Source of the DNA: Lachnospiraceae bacterium MD329
Lineage (GTDB): Bacteria; Bacillota; Clostridia; UBA1381
Length of the DNA stretch: 64,000 nucleotides
Direction: 5' to 3'
Assembly (NCBI GenBank): GCA_010206265.1
Contig: VIQV01000029.1
Location: forward strand, 1 to 64,000
Position numbers and translations under genes: made by a program. Below, piece by piece: positions 16,886-27,070 of the stretch. The notes beneath the pieces are model-generated. The model made no database searches and had not been told where the DNA came from. It saw nothing but the letters and a program-made list of their open reading frames with translations. Positions within the stretch are counted from its first letter, which is position 1; each line of letters begins with the position of its first letter.

Positions 16886-18031
16886 TTATTTTGAAACATA
16901 AGAGGTTACGAACTGCTTTGCACATCTTGCGCTGCGTCCGCCTCCGTAGTTCATTTGCCACACTACGGCTTTCTTTTCAATTTCACCGTTCATCTCAATA
17001 TTGTGTTTTTTGAGCATAGCAGAAACAATGTTCAGATACTCCTTTTGCGTCGGCGCCGAAAATACAAGACTTATTCCGAAACGCTCCGAAAGCGACAGTG
17101 TTTCCTGCATTTGGTCGTTTCTGTGTATTTCTCCGCCCTCCCTGTCAGACCAGTTCTCACGGATAAGATGTCTGCGGTTTGACGTTGCGTATATAAGTAC
17201 ATTTTCAGGGTTCGCCTGCAGCTGTCCCTCCATTGCGACCTTTAAAGCGCGGTATTCTGTTTCGTGCTTTTCGAATGTAAGGTCGTCCAGAAATATTATA
17301 TATTTATGCGGACTTTCCGCAAGCGCGCGTGTAAGCGACGGTATATCGGATATACAGTGCTTTGGCATTTCGATAATACGAAGTCCCTCGTCACAGAACA
17401 TATTCAAAAGCGCCTTTACCGAGGACGATTTTCCCGTACCTCTGTCGCCGAAAAGCAGTACATTATTCGCCGCTTTACCGTCCACAAACGCTTTTGTATT
17501 ATCAATCAGCATTTGTTTCTGATACTCTATGCCCACAAGGTCGTCAAACGTAATATTATCCGTTTCACCCACTCCCGTAAGCGAACCGTCATATTTAAAC
17601 GCGACGTATTTCGCGAGTATTCCGCTGCCGAGAGTTCTGTAATGACGGATAAGATTATCCAAAAGCTCATTTGCATTTTTTGAACCCGTAATAGCCTGTA
17701 TAGAATCTATGTATCCCTTGTAAAAACTGATTTTATTTCCTGACGGCGCATACTTTAACGGTATTGAAAACAGCTTGTAAATGTATTCAATATCCAAAAG
17801 CGCAAGCTTGTATAAATCATCGCCAATTGTTTTTCCTGCACGAGCCAGCCGTGAAAGTATATTCTCGTCGTTCGCCAGTCTTGACGCAACGTATTCCCTT
17901 ATAGCGCTGCTCGTAACCCCCTCGGTTTCTGAAAATTCTATTATACTTCTGAGCACCGTAACATTATTCTTTTCCATAACGCCCTGTATGCACGGGTCGT
18001 CCGATATCTTATTAAATATAATTAAATCCAC
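16886..18031 (-). CDS. DUF815-family AAA+ ATPase
   Basis: This 381-residue protein is of the DUF815 ATP-binding type. A helical N-terminal region (about 1-150) is followed by a AAA+ domain. The domain has Walker A GDRGTGKSS (195-203), Walker B YIIFLDDL (to Asp250) and sensor-like TSNRRHLI. The cellular role is not established; it resembles Clp/FtsH-class ring ATPases without a protease part. The GTG start at 18031 is supported by GGAGGG 8 bases upstream. It is first in a probable three-gene leftward unit with two secreted proteins. Confidence 0.85.
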   Translation of the reverse strand: MDLIIFNKISDDPCIQGVMEKNNVTVLRSIIEFSETEGVTSSAIREYVASRLANDENILSRLARAGKTIGDDLYKLALLDIEYIYKLFSIPLKYAPSGNKISFYKGYIDSIQAITGSKNANELLDNLIRHYRTLGSGILAKYVAFKYDGSLTGVGETDNITFDDLVGIEYQKQMLIDNTKAFVDGKAANNVLLFGDRGTGKSSSVKALLNMFCDEGLRIIEMPKHCISDIPSLTRALAESPHKYIIFLDDLTFEKHETEYRALKVAMEGQLQANPENVLIYATSNRRHLIRENWSDREGGEIHRNDQMQETLSLSERFGISLVFSAPTQKEYLNIVSAMLKKHNIEMNGEIEKKAVVWQMNYGGGRSARCAKQFVTSYVSK

Positions 18032-18132
18032 CGTTAATACCCTCCAAAAAATGTTCCTTACTTTTATTTTACCACATTATTTATGATTTTGCAACTCTTT
18101 AGGTTTGACGGTAAAAAATGCTTAAAAAGCAC

Positions 18133-18161
18133 TTGAATTATTCCCCGAAATTTAGTATAGT
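18133..18161 (+). promoter_or_regulatory. Promoter of the aldo/keto reductase gene
   Basis: TTGAAT (18133-18138), a 17-bp spacer and TATAGT (18156-18161) lie 38 bp before the ATG. Confidence 0.65.
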
Positions 18162-18198
18162 AGATAGTAAGTACTAACAGGAAAGGACGGATTTTATA

Positions 18199-19305
18199 AT
18201 GAAATACAGAACACTTGCGGGAGAAAAAGTATCAGTGCTCGGATTCGGCTGTATGAGGTTTCCGACAACCACTCAAAACGCCGCTGATATTGACGCGGAC
18301 AAGGCCGGTGAAATGCTCCGTTTTGCCGCGGAAAACGGCGTTAATTATTTTGACACCGCATACGTTTACCACGGCGGTGAAAGCGAAAGCTTTATCGGTA
18401 AGGCGCTTAAAGATTACCGAGAAAAAATCAATTTTGCAACAAAATGTCCCACCTGGCAAATAAAATGTGAGGAGGATTTTGAGCGTATACTGAACGAACA
18501 GCTTGAAAGCCTTCAAACAGACTACATAGATTTCTATTTAATGCACGCGCTTGACCGCGAACGTTTTAATAATATAGTCAAAAAATTTAACCTTATTGAC
18601 AAGCTTAACAAGGCAAAGGCAGACGGTAAAATCCGTCATATAGGCTTTTCTTTTCACGACAGCCTTGACGCGTTTAAGGAAATTGTTGACGCAAACCCTG
18701 CTTGGGAGTTTTGTCAGATTCAGCTCAATTATATAAACCTTGAATATCAGGCAGGAATTGCAGGACTGGAATACGCCCATAAAAAGGGACTGGACGTTAT
18801 AATTATGGAACCGCTTTTAGGCGGCAAGCTTGCAAATCCTTCAGAGCAGGTTCGAAAAACTCTGAGTGATGAAAAAACACCTGTAGAATGGGCGATGGAC
18901 TTTCTATGGAACAGAAAAGAAATATCTCTGCTTTTAAGCGGTATGGGAACAATGGAACAAATAGAGGCAAACATAGGCTATGCCGACAAAGCACAGGTTG
19001 GTATGCTTACTAAGGAAAATCTTGATATGCTGCTGCACACAAAAGAAATATTCGATACAATGGCGCTTGTGCCCTGTACAAAGTGCGCGTACTGTATGCC
19101 TTGCCCGTTCGGTCTTGACATACCCAAAACATTCGAGGCTTATAATGCTACCGCTTCACTCGGTATGGAAAAAGCAAAATCTATTTATTCAGAAATTAAA
19201 ACAAAAGCGGACAAGTGCAAAAAATGTAAGAAATGCGAAAAAGTCTGTCCGCAAAGTATACCAATCAGTGGTACAATGACAAAAATTGCAGAAGTATTTA
19301 AATAA
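18199..19305 (+). CDS. Aldo/keto reductase with C-terminal 4Fe-4S domain
   Basis: This 368-residue oxidoreductase has an N-terminal AKR TIM barrel (GFGCMRFPTT, then NYFDTAYVYHGGESE with the catalytic Asp-Tyr). Its C-terminal ferredoxin domain has two cysteine clusters, CTKCAYCMPCPFGLDIP (about 293-310) and CKKCKKCEKVCPQSIPI (about 336-355). The subfamily is common in anaerobes. It probably couples aldehyde/ketone or quinone-type reduction to ferredoxin or NAD(P)H, and substrates are not defined. It is cytoplasmic. GGAAAGGA precedes the ATG. The O-acylation genes follow after 26 bp on the same strand. Confidence 0.9.
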   Translation: MKYRTLAGEKVSVLGFGCMRFPTTTQNAADIDADKAGEMLRFAAENGVNYFDTAYVYHGGESESFIGKALKDYREKINFATKCPTWQIKCEEDFERILNEQLESLQTDYIDFYLMHALDRERFNNIVKKFNLIDKLNKAKADGKIRHIGFSFHDSLDAFKEIVDANPAWEFCQIQLNYINLEYQAGIAGLEYAHKKGLDVIIMEPLLGGKLANPSEQVRKTLSDEKTPVEWAMDFLWNRKEISLLLSGMGTMEQIEANIGYADKAQVGMLTKENLDMLLHTKEIFDTMALVPCTKCAYCMPCPFGLDIPKTFEAYNATASLGMEKAKSIYSEIKTKADKCKKCKKCEKVCPQSIPISGTMTKIAEVFK

Positions 19306-19331
19306 AAACAAAGACAGAGGAGGGATTATTT

Positions 19332-20720
19332 TTGGTTTTTTCAAGCCTGATGTTTATATGCATATTTTTACCTGCTGTTATTATTTCATATAACCTGTCA
19401 AAAAATATTACATATAAAAACACGGTACTGATTATCTCCTCCCTGTTTTTTTATGCGTGGGGCGAACCCGTATGGGTATTGCTTTTAATATTCAGCGCGC
19501 TTGTCGATTATATAAACGGTCTTATTATAGACCGTTATTACGCGCGCGTACAGTCAAAAGTTGCGCTCGGCGTTTCACTCGCGATAAATCTCGGACTTCT
19601 TGCCGCATTTAAATATTCGGGCTTCTTCACGGACACGATAAATTCGGTATTGCATACCGCAATACCGTCGCCGCGGTTTACTCTTCCGCTCGGCATTTCG
19701 TTTTACACCTTCCAGACGCTTTCATACACGATTGATATGTACCGAGGCAGAACGCGCGTGCAGAAATCGTTCCCCGCATTTCTGACGTACGTTTCTATGT
19801 TTCCGCAGCTTGTAGCAGGTCCGATTGTGCGCTATGACGCCGTATCCGCGGAACTTACAAAAAGGCGCGTCGGTGCGGACGACTTTGCATACGGCATAAA
19901 ACGCTTTACCGCTGGTCTTTGCAAAAAGGTAATACTTGCGAACAGTACAGGCGCTGTCGCGTCTATGATACTCGATACTACCCGTCTTACCGTAATGTCC
20001 TCGTGGCTCGGAATTATTATGTACACCTTCCAGATATATTTTGACTTTTCCGGTTACAGCGATATGGCGATAGGTCTTGGACGTATGCTCGGCTTTCACT
20101 TCGGAGAAAACTTTAATTACCCGTACATCTCGCGCAGTATTACTGATTTCTGGCGCAGATGGCACATATCGCTGTCGAGTTTTTTCCGTGATTATATTTA
20201 TATTCCGCTTGGCGGAAACCGTTACCGACCCATAATAAATATTCTTATTGTATGGCTTTTAACAGGTTTCTGGCACGGCGCAAGCTGGAACTTTGTTATC
20301 TGGGGTTTGTTTTACGGAATAATTTTATGTTTTGAAAAAACACGGCTCGGCAGTAGTTTCAGACGTTTACCTGCACCGCTCTGCTATATTTATACAATGC
20401 TTATAGTCACAGTCGGCTGGGCAATTTTCTATTTTACCGACCTCGGACAGCTCGGACTGTTTCTGAAAAGCGCGTTTGGCTCAGACGCAGCGCTGTATGA
20501 CCTTACCGCCGTTTCCACGCTTTACTCAAACATATGGCTCCTGCTTATCTGCACGGCAGCTGTAACTCCCGTACCTGCGGTCATATTTAAGCATATTTGC
20601 AAGCGTTCTGAAAAAACAGCGCTGATTTTAGAACCTGCGCTTGTCGTACTGGGACTTGGAATTTGCGTGATTTTAATTGTGGGACAAACCTATAACCCAT
20701 TTTTATATTTCAGATTTTAA
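19332..20720 (+). CDS. MBOAT-family O-acyltransferase (AlgI/DltB-like)
   Basis: This 462-residue polytopic membrane protein is of the MBOAT family, which passes acyl groups across the membrane onto cell-wall or exopolysaccharide acceptors. The conserved blocks DFSGYSDMAIGLGRMLG, ISDFWRRWHISLSSFFRDY and TGFWHGASWNFVIWG are present, the last with the active-site His near residue 315. The TTG start at 19332 has GAGGAGGGA upstream. It is followed by a DHHW/AlgX-like gene (21-bp gap) and an acyltransferase-3 gene, so it acts in a three-gene O-acetylation unit. The acceptor polymer is not shown by the sequence. Confidence 0.92.
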   Translation: MVFSSLMFICIFLPAVIISYNLSKNITYKNTVLIISSLFFYAWGEPVWVLLLIFSALVDYINGLIIDRYYARVQSKVALGVSLAINLGLLAAFKYSGFFTDTINSVLHTAIPSPRFTLPLGISFYTFQTLSYTIDMYRGRTRVQKSFPAFLTYVSMFPQLVAGPIVRYDAVSAELTKRRVGADDFAYGIKRFTAGLCKKVILANSTGAVASMILDTTRLTVMSSWLGIIMYTFQIYFDFSGYSDMAIGLGRMLGFHFGENFNYPYISRSITDFWRRWHISLSSFFRDYIYIPLGGNRYRPIINILIVWLLTGFWHGASWNFVIWGLFYGIILCFEKTRLGSSFRRLPAPLCYIYTMLIVTVGWAIFYFTDLGQLGLFLKSAFGSDAALYDLTAVSTLYSNIWLLLICTAAVTPVPAVIFKHICKRSEKTALILEPALVVLGLGICVILIVGQTYNPFLYFRF

Positions 20721-20741
20721 TGTATAAGGAGGTAAAAGCAT

Positions 20742-21923
20742 ATGAAAAACAAAGCTGTAATCATAGCTTTTTTTACGGTACTTGCCGCCTCGCTTATGCT
20801 GCTTATACTCCCTGCCGATACAGAAAGCGTAAAATCGGAAAACAGAGAAATGCAGTCTATGCCTTCTCTTAATTCCGAAACTGTATTTTCAGGAAAATTC
20901 TCCGAAGAATTTGAGGGCTTTCTCGGCGACCATACTGCGTTTCGTTCAACGCTTACTGCCGTTTCACGTTTCTTTGAAAAAAAACGCGGAGTAACGCCTA
21001 AAGACGGTAAAATAATTTCAACCAATAAGGATATAGGAACAGGCACAACACAGAAACAAACTCTGCTTTTGGCAAACAACGCTATAATGGAGATGTTTAT
21101 ACGAAATAAGAAGCAGGAAAAGGCGTATGCAGACGCGGTTAATATGTATGCTCAAAAACTGCCCGAAAACATAAAAATATACAGTATGCTTATTCCGACA
21201 CAGCTTGAATTTTGCGAACCGATTTATAAAAATTTACAGGACAGTCAGCTCGGCGCGATTGATTCTATCAATTCAATGCTCAGCGCGCGCGTTACGCCCG
21301 TAGACGCTTACGGAGCGTTAAGCGCTCACAGCGGCGAATATATCTACTTCCGCACAGACCACCACTGGACAACGCTCGGCGCATACTACGGCTACAGAGC
21401 GTTTATGGAAACGGCAGGCGGAGAAGCTGTTTTAAAGGATACCTTTGAAACGAATGAAATACGCAGCGTACTCGGCTATCTCTACGACCGCGCACCCGAA
21501 TCAGACACATACCCCGACACGCTTGAATGGTATAATATCGACCCTGAAAACAAAATCAGAACCGTTATGCACGATACTGACAAAAACGGTAAACTGACTG
21601 ATTATAAAGGCGTTATGTATGACCGACGCAAAGCAAATTACCTGTTCTTTTTCGGCAGCGACCACCCCGTTGTGGATATGACAAATACCGAAAATCCGAA
21701 CGGCAAAACAATTGTCGTTATAAAGGATTCATACGCGAACGTGTTTGCGCCGTGGCTGATTAAAAGCTACGGACGAGTAATACTGATTGACCCGCGTATT
21801 TATACAGGCACAATGGATAAAATTATATCAGAGTTCAGTCCTGACGAATTTCTCGTTATGAATTATATTTTTACCACGTCGTTTAAGGATTACACAGACT
21901 TAATGTTAAAGGGGGCTGTTTAA
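20742..21923 (+). CDS. DHHW/AlgX-like SGNH-type protein
   Basis: This 393-residue protein is anchored or exported through an N-terminal hydrophobic segment (about 5-24) and otherwise extracytoplasmic. It carries the family motif RTDHHWTTLGAYYGY (about 205-220), and a KDSYANVFAPWLI block contains the likely Ser nucleophile. Family members pair with MBOAT proteins and complete transfer of acetyl groups to secreted or wall polysaccharides. It overlaps the next gene by one base (TAATG), a sign of translational coupling. AGGAGG precedes the ATG. Confidence 0.85.
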   Translation: MKNKAVIIAFFTVLAASLMLLILPADTESVKSENREMQSMPSLNSETVFSGKFSEEFEGFLGDHTAFRSTLTAVSRFFEKKRGVTPKDGKIISTNKDIGTGTTQKQTLLLANNAIMEMFIRNKKQEKAYADAVNMYAQKLPENIKIYSMLIPTQLEFCEPIYKNLQDSQLGAIDSINSMLSARVTPVDAYGALSAHSGEYIYFRTDHHWTTLGAYYGYRAFMETAGGEAVLKDTFETNEIRSVLGYLYDRAPESDTYPDTLEWYNIDPENKIRTVMHDTDKNGKLTDYKGVMYDRRKANYLFFFGSDHPVVDMTNTENPNGKTIVVIKDSYANVFAPWLIKSYGRVILIDPRIYTGTMDKIISEFSPDEFLVMNYIFTTSFKDYTDLMLKGAV

Positions 21924-23011
21924 TGAAAGAAATTAAGCAATACAATTTTGCGGAAAACTGTTTCGACGTTCTCCGCCTCTACAGCGCGTTTTATGTAATG
22001 ACACTGCACATTATGCGGCACGTACGCTTACAGGAGGTTTCACATATATTCGATTGGTGGAACGGTGTTGTCGTACTGTTCTGCATAAGCGGATTTCTTA
22101 TACCCGCGTCAATGGAGCGCAGTAAGGGTATATGGGATTTTCTTAAAAAAAGAGTTCTCAGAATCATACCGTCAATGTGGGTATGTATAATTGTGGGAAT
22201 TGTTGTAGCGGCGCTTTTCTGCGGTTTTGTATTGGATAAGACATTTGTAAAATGGTTTATCGGTCAGCTTGTATTTATACGCGACCTGCCTCAGCCTGAT
22301 TTCATATCGTCATTCGGTATAGGTAATTTTCAGGCGAATTTATGGACAATGATTTTTACAGTGCAGTTTTATATCATAACCGCTCTTATTTACCGTTTCA
22401 TTAAAAACAGACGGCTCTGGGTCTGGATTACTGTACTTGCCGTGTCAATGCTGCTAAATCTCGCCGTACCGTATTTACAGGAAATACTTCCCGAAACAGG
22501 TCGGCTTATTGTATCACATTCGTGTATATCGTATTTTTATATTTATTTTGCAGGCTGGTTTATGTACCGATACCGTGATAAAATCCTGCCCGTTCTCGCT
22601 CATACAAAAATACTATGTGCCGTTCTGTTCATACTTCGCGCGATGTACTGCGAAAAATTCGGTGTGCGCATAGGCGAATATCAGGATATGGTGCAGATAA
22701 TTTTATTGTGTATGCTGACAATAGGTATCGGCTACAGCTTTGGAAAGATACGGTTTAAATTTGATTTGTCCTACGGACTGTATTTGTATCATATGATTAT
22801 AGTGGATATCTTTGTTCAGACAGGACTTGTGGGTAATATGAAATATGTTATAGCGGTTTATGCGCTTGCGCTTTTGTGCGCAGTAGTTTCACATTATCTT
22901 ATCGACGATACCATTACTCGCCTGTTTACAAAAAATCCTGTGAAATCGTCGGATACACCGCTTGCGCCTGAGCCTTCTCCGGCAGCGGACGACAGCGAAA
23001 GCGACTTTTAA
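21923..23011 (+). CDS. Acyltransferase family 3 membrane protein (OafA/YrhL-like)
   Basis: This 362-residue protein has about ten transmembrane helices and the acyltransferase-3 signature (FDVLRLYSAFYVMTLHIMRH with the conserved Arg and His; VVLFCISGFLIPASMER). The family O-acetylates sugars at the membrane. It has a hydrophilic, Pro/Ser/Asp-rich C-terminal tail (about 340-362). Its start overlaps the DHHW gene stop. With two acyl-transfer systems adjacent, the unit probably decorates one envelope polymer, which is inference. Confidence 0.85.
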   Translation: MKEIKQYNFAENCFDVLRLYSAFYVMTLHIMRHVRLQEVSHIFDWWNGVVVLFCISGFLIPASMERSKGIWDFLKKRVLRIIPSMWVCIIVGIVVAALFCGFVLDKTFVKWFIGQLVFIRDLPQPDFISSFGIGNFQANLWTMIFTVQFYIITALIYRFIKNRRLWVWITVLAVSMLLNLAVPYLQEILPETGRLIVSHSCISYFYIYFAGWFMYRYRDKILPVLAHTKILCAVLFILRAMYCEKFGVRIGEYQDMVQIILLCMLTIGIGYSFGKIRFKFDLSYGLYLYHMIIVDIFVQTGLVGNMKYVIAVYALALLCAVVSHYLIDDTITRLFTKNPVKSSDTPLAPEPSPAADDSESDF

Positions 23012-23018
23012 ATTTTGC

Positions 23019-23046
23019 TTGCTAATTTTATAAAAAATGTTATAAT
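23019..23046 (+). promoter_or_regulatory. Promoter of the FGGY kinase-araD unit
   Basis: TTGCTA (23019-23024), a 16-bp spacer and a perfect TATAAT (23041-23046) lie 34 bp before the ATG. Confidence 0.6.
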
Positions 23047-23080
23047 TAAAATATAAGTATATATTAAAAAGGAGGTTAAT

Positions 23081-24667
23081 ATGGATATTAAGAACGCAAT
23101 TAAAAACGGTAATACCACGCTTGGTATAGAGTTCGGTTCAACCCGTATTAAAGCTGTCCTTAACGATTCGGACAACAACCCGATAGCGTCGGGCAGTCAC
23201 GACTGGGAAAACCGTCTTGAAAACGGTATCTGGACATACTCTCTTGACGATATATGGTCGGGACTTCAGGACTGTTATTCAGACCTGACACAGAACGTAC
23301 AAGAAAAATACGGCGAGGATTTAACTACCGTTGGCGCAATTGGTTTCAGCGCAATGATGCACGGCTATATGCCGTTTGACAAGGACGGAAACCTGCTTAC
23401 GCCGTTTCGGACGTGGCGTAACAGTATCACTGCCAAAGCCGCGTCACAGCTTACGGAGCTTTTTAACTTCAATATCCCCGAACGCTGGAGTATAGCGCAC
23501 CTGTATCAGGCGGTATTAAACGGCGAAGAGCACGTTAAGGATATTACATATCTTACCACGCTTGCAGGTTATGTGCACTATAAACTGACAGGTGAATTTG
23601 TACTGGGCGTCGGAGAGGCATCGGGTATGTTCCCTATTGACAGTAAAACAAAAAACTACAATGCCGCAATGCTTGAAAAGTTCTCGGCGCTGGAGGACGT
23701 AAAAAAATATCAGTGGAGTATCTCAGAAATACTTCCGAAAGTTCTTGTCGCAGGAGATAAGGCAGGTATTCTTACTGCAGAAGGCGCAAAGCTCATTGAC
23801 AAATCGGGCAAGCTTCAGGCAGGAATACCGCTTTGTCCTCCCGAAGGCGACGCCGGTACGGGTATGGTCGCGACAAACAGTATAACAAAACGCACAGGCA
23901 ATGTTTCGGCAGGTACATCTGTATTTGCAATGATTGTGCTTGAAGAGGCTCTCAAAAAAGCGTATCCCGAAATTGACATTGTGACTACCCCGTCGGGCGA
24001 TGATGTCGCAATGGTGCACGTTAACAACTGTACGTCTGACCTTAACGCGTGGGTAAACATTTTCCGTGAATTTGCAGAGGCTGCAGGTGTTGAAATAAGT
24101 ACACCGAAACTGTATGATTTGCTTTACTTTAAAGCTCTTGAAGGCGACGCAGACTGCGGCGGACTTCTTTCCTATAATTATTTTTCAGGCGAAAACATTA
24201 CTCATATGAACGAGGGACGTCCGCTTTTTGTGCGTACTCCCGACAGTAAATTCAACCTTGCCAATATGATGCGTACACATTTATATTCCGCACTCGGCAC
24301 GTTAAAGCTCGGTATGGATATTCTTGCAGAGGAAAATGTTAAGCTTGATAAAATGTTCGGTCACGGCGGATTGTTTAAAACGAAGGACGTCGGACAAAAA
24401 TTTATGGCTGCCGCTCTTAATACGCCCGTATCACTTATGGAAACAGCAGGCGAAGGCGGCGCTTGGGGCATTGCAATTCTTGCGTCATATATGCTGTATA
24501 AACAAGACGGCGAAACACTTACCGATTTTCTTAACAACAGGGTGTTTAAAAACGGCAGCGTATACACTCTCGAACCTGATAAGAGTGATACAGACGGCTT
24601 TAATGAGTTTGCGAAACGCTATAAAAACGGTTTGCCGATAGAAAAGGCAGCTGTAGAGAATATATAA
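23081..24667 (+). CDS. FGGY carbohydrate kinase, probable L-ribulokinase-type
   Basis: This 528-residue sugar kinase shows [13 protein letters not shown] (phosphate 1), [13 protein letters not shown], a [14 protein letters not shown] block and the C-terminal adenosine motif [15 protein letters not shown] kinases phosphorylate pentoses or pentuloses in the cytoplasm. The sequence is not canonical AraB, but araD lies 14 bp downstream, so L-ribulose or a related pentulose is the likely substrate. That specificity is inferred from the neighbour. AGGAGG precedes the ATG. Confidence 0.82.
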   Translation: MDIKNAIKNGNTTLGIEFGSTRIKAVLNDSDNNPIASGSHDWENRLENGIWTYSLDDIWSGLQDCYSDLTQNVQEKYGEDLTTVGAIGFSAMMHGYMPFDKDGNLLTPFRTWRNSITAKAASQLTELFNFNIPERWSIAHLYQAVLNGEEHVKDITYLTTLAGYVHYKLTGEFVLGVGEASGMFPIDSKTKNYNAAMLEKFSALEDVKKYQWSISEILPKVLVAGDKAGILTAEGAKLIDKSGKLQAGIPLCPPEGDAGTGMVATNSITKRTGNVSAGTSVFAMIVLEEALKKAYPEIDIVTTPSGDDVAMVHVNNCTSDLNAWVNIFREFAEAAGVEISTPKLYDLLYFKALEGDADCGGLLSYNYFSGENITHMNEGRPLFVRTPDSKFNLANMMRTHLYSALGTLKLGMDILAEENVKLDKMFGHGGLFKTKDVGQKFMAAALNTPVSLMETAGEGGAWGIAILASYMLYKQDGETLTDFLNNRVFKNGSVYTLEPDKSDTDGFNEFAKRYKNGLPIEKAAVENI

Positions 24668-24681
24668 CGGAGGAATAGAAA

Positions 24682-25371
24682 ATGTTAGAGGAACTGAAAA
24701 AACGCGTCTATGAGGCAAATATGCTATTGCCGCGTCACGGGCTTGTTACTTTTACTTGGGGCAACGTCAGTGAAATTGACCGTGAAACGGGATATTTCGC
24801 AATTAAGCCGTCAGGCGTGGATTACGACAAGTTAAAACCCGAAGATATGGTTATCGTGGACCTTAACGGCAACAAAATCGAAGGTAAGTACAACCCCTCG
24901 TCAGATACCGCAACGCACGTTGAGCTGTATAAGGCATTTACGAATATCGGCGGAATTGTACATACTCATTCACCGTGGGCAACAAGCTGGGCACAGGCAG
25001 GACGAGGTATCCCCTGCTATGGTACAACTCACGCCGACTATATGTACGGTGAAATACCGTGCGTAAGAAACCTGACAAAAGAGGAAATTGACGAGGCATA
25101 CGAAAAAAATACAGGTGTGCTTATCGCTGATTATTTCAACGGCAAAGATTATGAGGCTGTACCTGCAGTATTGTGCAAAAACCACGGTCCGTTCACTTGG
25201 GGCAAAGACGGTATGGAGGCAGTTCATAATGCGGTTGTACTTGAAGAAGTCGCAAAAATGGCAGTACATACCGAGGCTATCAATCCGAATGTAAAACCTG
25301 CTCCTCAGGAATTGCAGGATAAACATTATTACCGTAAACACGGCGCAAACGCCTACTACGGTCAAAAATAA
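24682..25371 (+). CDS. araD: L-ribulose-5-phosphate 4-epimerase
   Basis: AraD converts L-ribulose 5-phosphate to D-xylulose 5-phosphate, linking L-arabinose-type sugars to the pentose phosphate pathway. The 229-residue class II aldolase-fold protein has zinc ligands His94 and His96 (VHTHSPWAT) and His168 ([10 protein letters not shown]), and the substrate loop [11 protein letters not shown]. It is in operon with the FGGY kinase; no isomerase (AraA) is present here. CGGAGGA precedes the ATG. Confidence 0.92.
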   Translation: MLEELKKRVYEANMLLPRHGLVTFTWGNVSEIDRETGYFAIKPSGVDYDKLKPEDMVIVDLNGNKIEGKYNPSSDTATHVELYKAFTNIGGIVHTHSPWATSWAQAGRGIPCYGTTHADYMYGEIPCVRNLTKEEIDEAYEKNTGVLIADYFNGKDYEAVPAVLCKNHGPFTWGKDGMEAVHNAVVLEEVAKMAVHTEAINPNVKPAPQELQDKHYYRKHGANAYYGQK

Positions 25372-25397
25372 AATATTTAAAAAGGAAGGTAAAAACA

Positions 25398-26156
25398 ATG
25401 ATTAAACAAATTTACACAAGAGCATTTAACATCTTAATGAAAATGCCGTTAAAACTATGGGGGCTTTCACTTTTAAGCGGATTTTTGACAATACTTGTCC
25501 TGATTTTCGGTTTTCTTCCCATAATCTCAATACCCGTTATAGTGACTTTAAACGCAGGTATGGCAGCTGTTTATCTTGACGGCTACAACGGTAAGGAAGT
25601 GTATTCGGACCAGCTGTTTTCAGGATTTAAGAATTTCGGACACGTTGCAGGCGGTATGTGCTGGAAATCACTATGGGTACTGCTATGGTTCCTTATTCCG
25701 ATTGCAGGTCCTGTAATCGCAATAATCAAATCTCTTTCTTACGCTTTTACACCGTATATTCTGACTCAGGAGCCTGAAATAAACGCTACAGAGGCTCTCA
25801 GAAAGTCAATGGAAAAGACAAACGGCTACAAAGCAAATATGTTCCTTGCAATAATAGTTCCTTCAATTGCCTTCGCAATGCTGTCAATAATACTTAACAC
25901 ACTGGCAATGATACCGTTTATCGGTATTCTGTTCGCGGCAGTTTCATTTATTGTATCACTTATATTTGCACTGTTTGCGCCTATGTTCTTTGGTCTTGTA
26001 GAGGCAGGATTTTATGATTATGCAAAAAGCAATGTATATCACGCGCCTGCCGTTAACAACATAAACGCGCCGAAGGTAACTTGTAAAGCCTGCGGACACG
26101 AAAATGTTGCAGGAACAAAATTCTGCGGTAAATGCGGAACAAAAATTGAAGAATAA
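25398..26156 (+). CDS. DUF975-like membrane protein with C-terminal zinc ribbon
   Basis: This 252-residue protein has four to six hydrophobic segments (about 20-60, 90-125, 145-200), including a charged TEALRKSMEKTNGYK loop typical of DUF975-type proteins. A C-terminal zinc ribbon follows: CKACGHENVAGTKFCGKCG (about 229-247, CxxC-x11-CxxC). The function is unknown. The fold suggests a membrane organiser or stress protein with a cytoplasmic metal-binding tail. It sits 26 bp after araD and ends at a strong terminator, so it may be co-transcribed without being part of sugar use. Confidence 0.75.
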   Translation: MIKQIYTRAFNILMKMPLKLWGLSLLSGFLTILVLIFGFLPIISIPVIVTLNAGMAAVYLDGYNGKEVYSDQLFSGFKNFGHVAGGMCWKSLWVLLWFLIPIAGPVIAIIKSLSYAFTPYILTQEPEINATEALRKSMEKTNGYKANMFLAIIVPSIAFAMLSIILNTLAMIPFIGILFAAVSFIVSLIFALFAPMFFGLVEAGFYDYAKSNVYHAPAVNNINAPKVTCKACGHENVAGTKFCGKCGTKIEE

Positions 26157-26162
26157 AAAACA

Positions 26163-26198
26163 GTAGGTAAGTCATAGACTTACCTACTTATTTTTTAC
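26163..26198. terminator. Bidirectional terminator
   Basis: The 11-bp perfect stem GTAGGTAAGTC / GACTTACCTAC with ATA loop (26163-26187) is preceded by an A-run and followed by TTATTTTTT. It separates the rightward kinase-araD unit from the leftward peptidase gene, whose stop codon lies in its tail. Confidence 0.88.
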
Positions 26199-27063
26199 AC
26201 ATTTCCGTTTGCACACATAAAATTATTTTTGCACATTCATCATATACACTGTCAAGCATATCCATAGACAGCGGATTTTTTCCATAACCCATTTCAACAG
26301 TAAAGCCTTCCTTTCCGAACTCGTCTATAAACCAGTCCTTACAGCCGCCGAAGGTTGCCGTACCTTCGGGCACACAAGCGCTGTAACCGCTTACTGCCGC
26401 CATTTTCTCGGCAATTTCGCGTGAACGCGCGCCCTCTTTACCGTTAAAGTCATAATATATCTCCCTTCCCTGACTATGAAAGGCAATAAGCATATCGGGC
26501 TTTTCTTTTCTTACGAATTCCGTGACAGCCCTTGTTTCAGGCTCCGATTCGGGAAACGCGCCCCCATATTTTGTAGCCGACGGTTTATCCTTAACCTGTT
26601 TCCACAATGCGTCAAAATTGTGGTTAATGTCAACACCGCGCGCGTTTGCCTGCCACGTCCCTGCAAAATCCTGTATACCTGTTTCTTTAATCAACTGACG
26701 GTGAAGTTTATCCGACACATCAATACCGTTTACAGCAATATCTACACCGTCCGGATTTATCATAGGCGCAATAAACAATGTTATCCTGTCATACAGCTTT
26801 CCGACGTCATACCCCAAAAGCGTTTCCGCTTTTGTCACTTTAGCTGCATATTCTTTAAGAAACTTTACCAGTACAGCCGCGGTCAGATATTCAAGACCGT
26901 GATATGCACCGCTTAAAAAAAGCTTGTATTTTCCCTCTCCGATTTTTACGCACGGAATACCGCGTCCCATAACGCTCTTGCCTATTTTTGACACATTTAT
27001 AATACTGTATCTCCCTGCCGCGGACGCAATTTCACAACACATTTTTGCATAATCATAACACAT
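26188..27063 (-). CDS. M14-family zinc carboxypeptidase/endopeptidase
   Basis: This 291-residue protein carries the M14 zinc site: His55 and Glu58 (HGLE) and His196 (AFHSQG). It also has the substrate-binding Arg142 (ANARGVDINHNFD) and the general base Glu257 (FTVEMGYG). Clostridial members of this type include gamma-D-glutamyl-L-diamino acid peptidases acting on wall peptides. No signal peptide is seen, so it may act on recycled muropeptides inside the cell. The ATG at 27063 has AGGGGTG 5-7 bases upstream; an upstream ATG (27093) lies inside a hairpin. It is the last gene of the zinc-uptake unit, and being a zinc enzyme this may not be accidental. Confidence 0.85.
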   Translation of the reverse strand: MCYDYAKMCCEIASAAGRYSIINVSKIGKSVMGRGIPCVKIGEGKYKLFLSGAYHGLEYLTAAVLVKFLKEYAAKVTKAETLLGYDVGKLYDRITLFIAPMINPDGVDIAVNGIDVSDKLHRQLIKETGIQDFAGTWQANARGVDINHNFDALWKQVKDKPSATKYGGAFPESEPETRAVTEFVRKEKPDMLIAFHSQGREIYYDFNGKEGARSREIAEKMAAVSGYSACVPEGTATFGGCKDWFIDEFGKEGFTVEMGYGKNPLSMDMLDSVYDECAKIILCVQTEMCKK

Positions 27064-27070
27064 TAAATCA

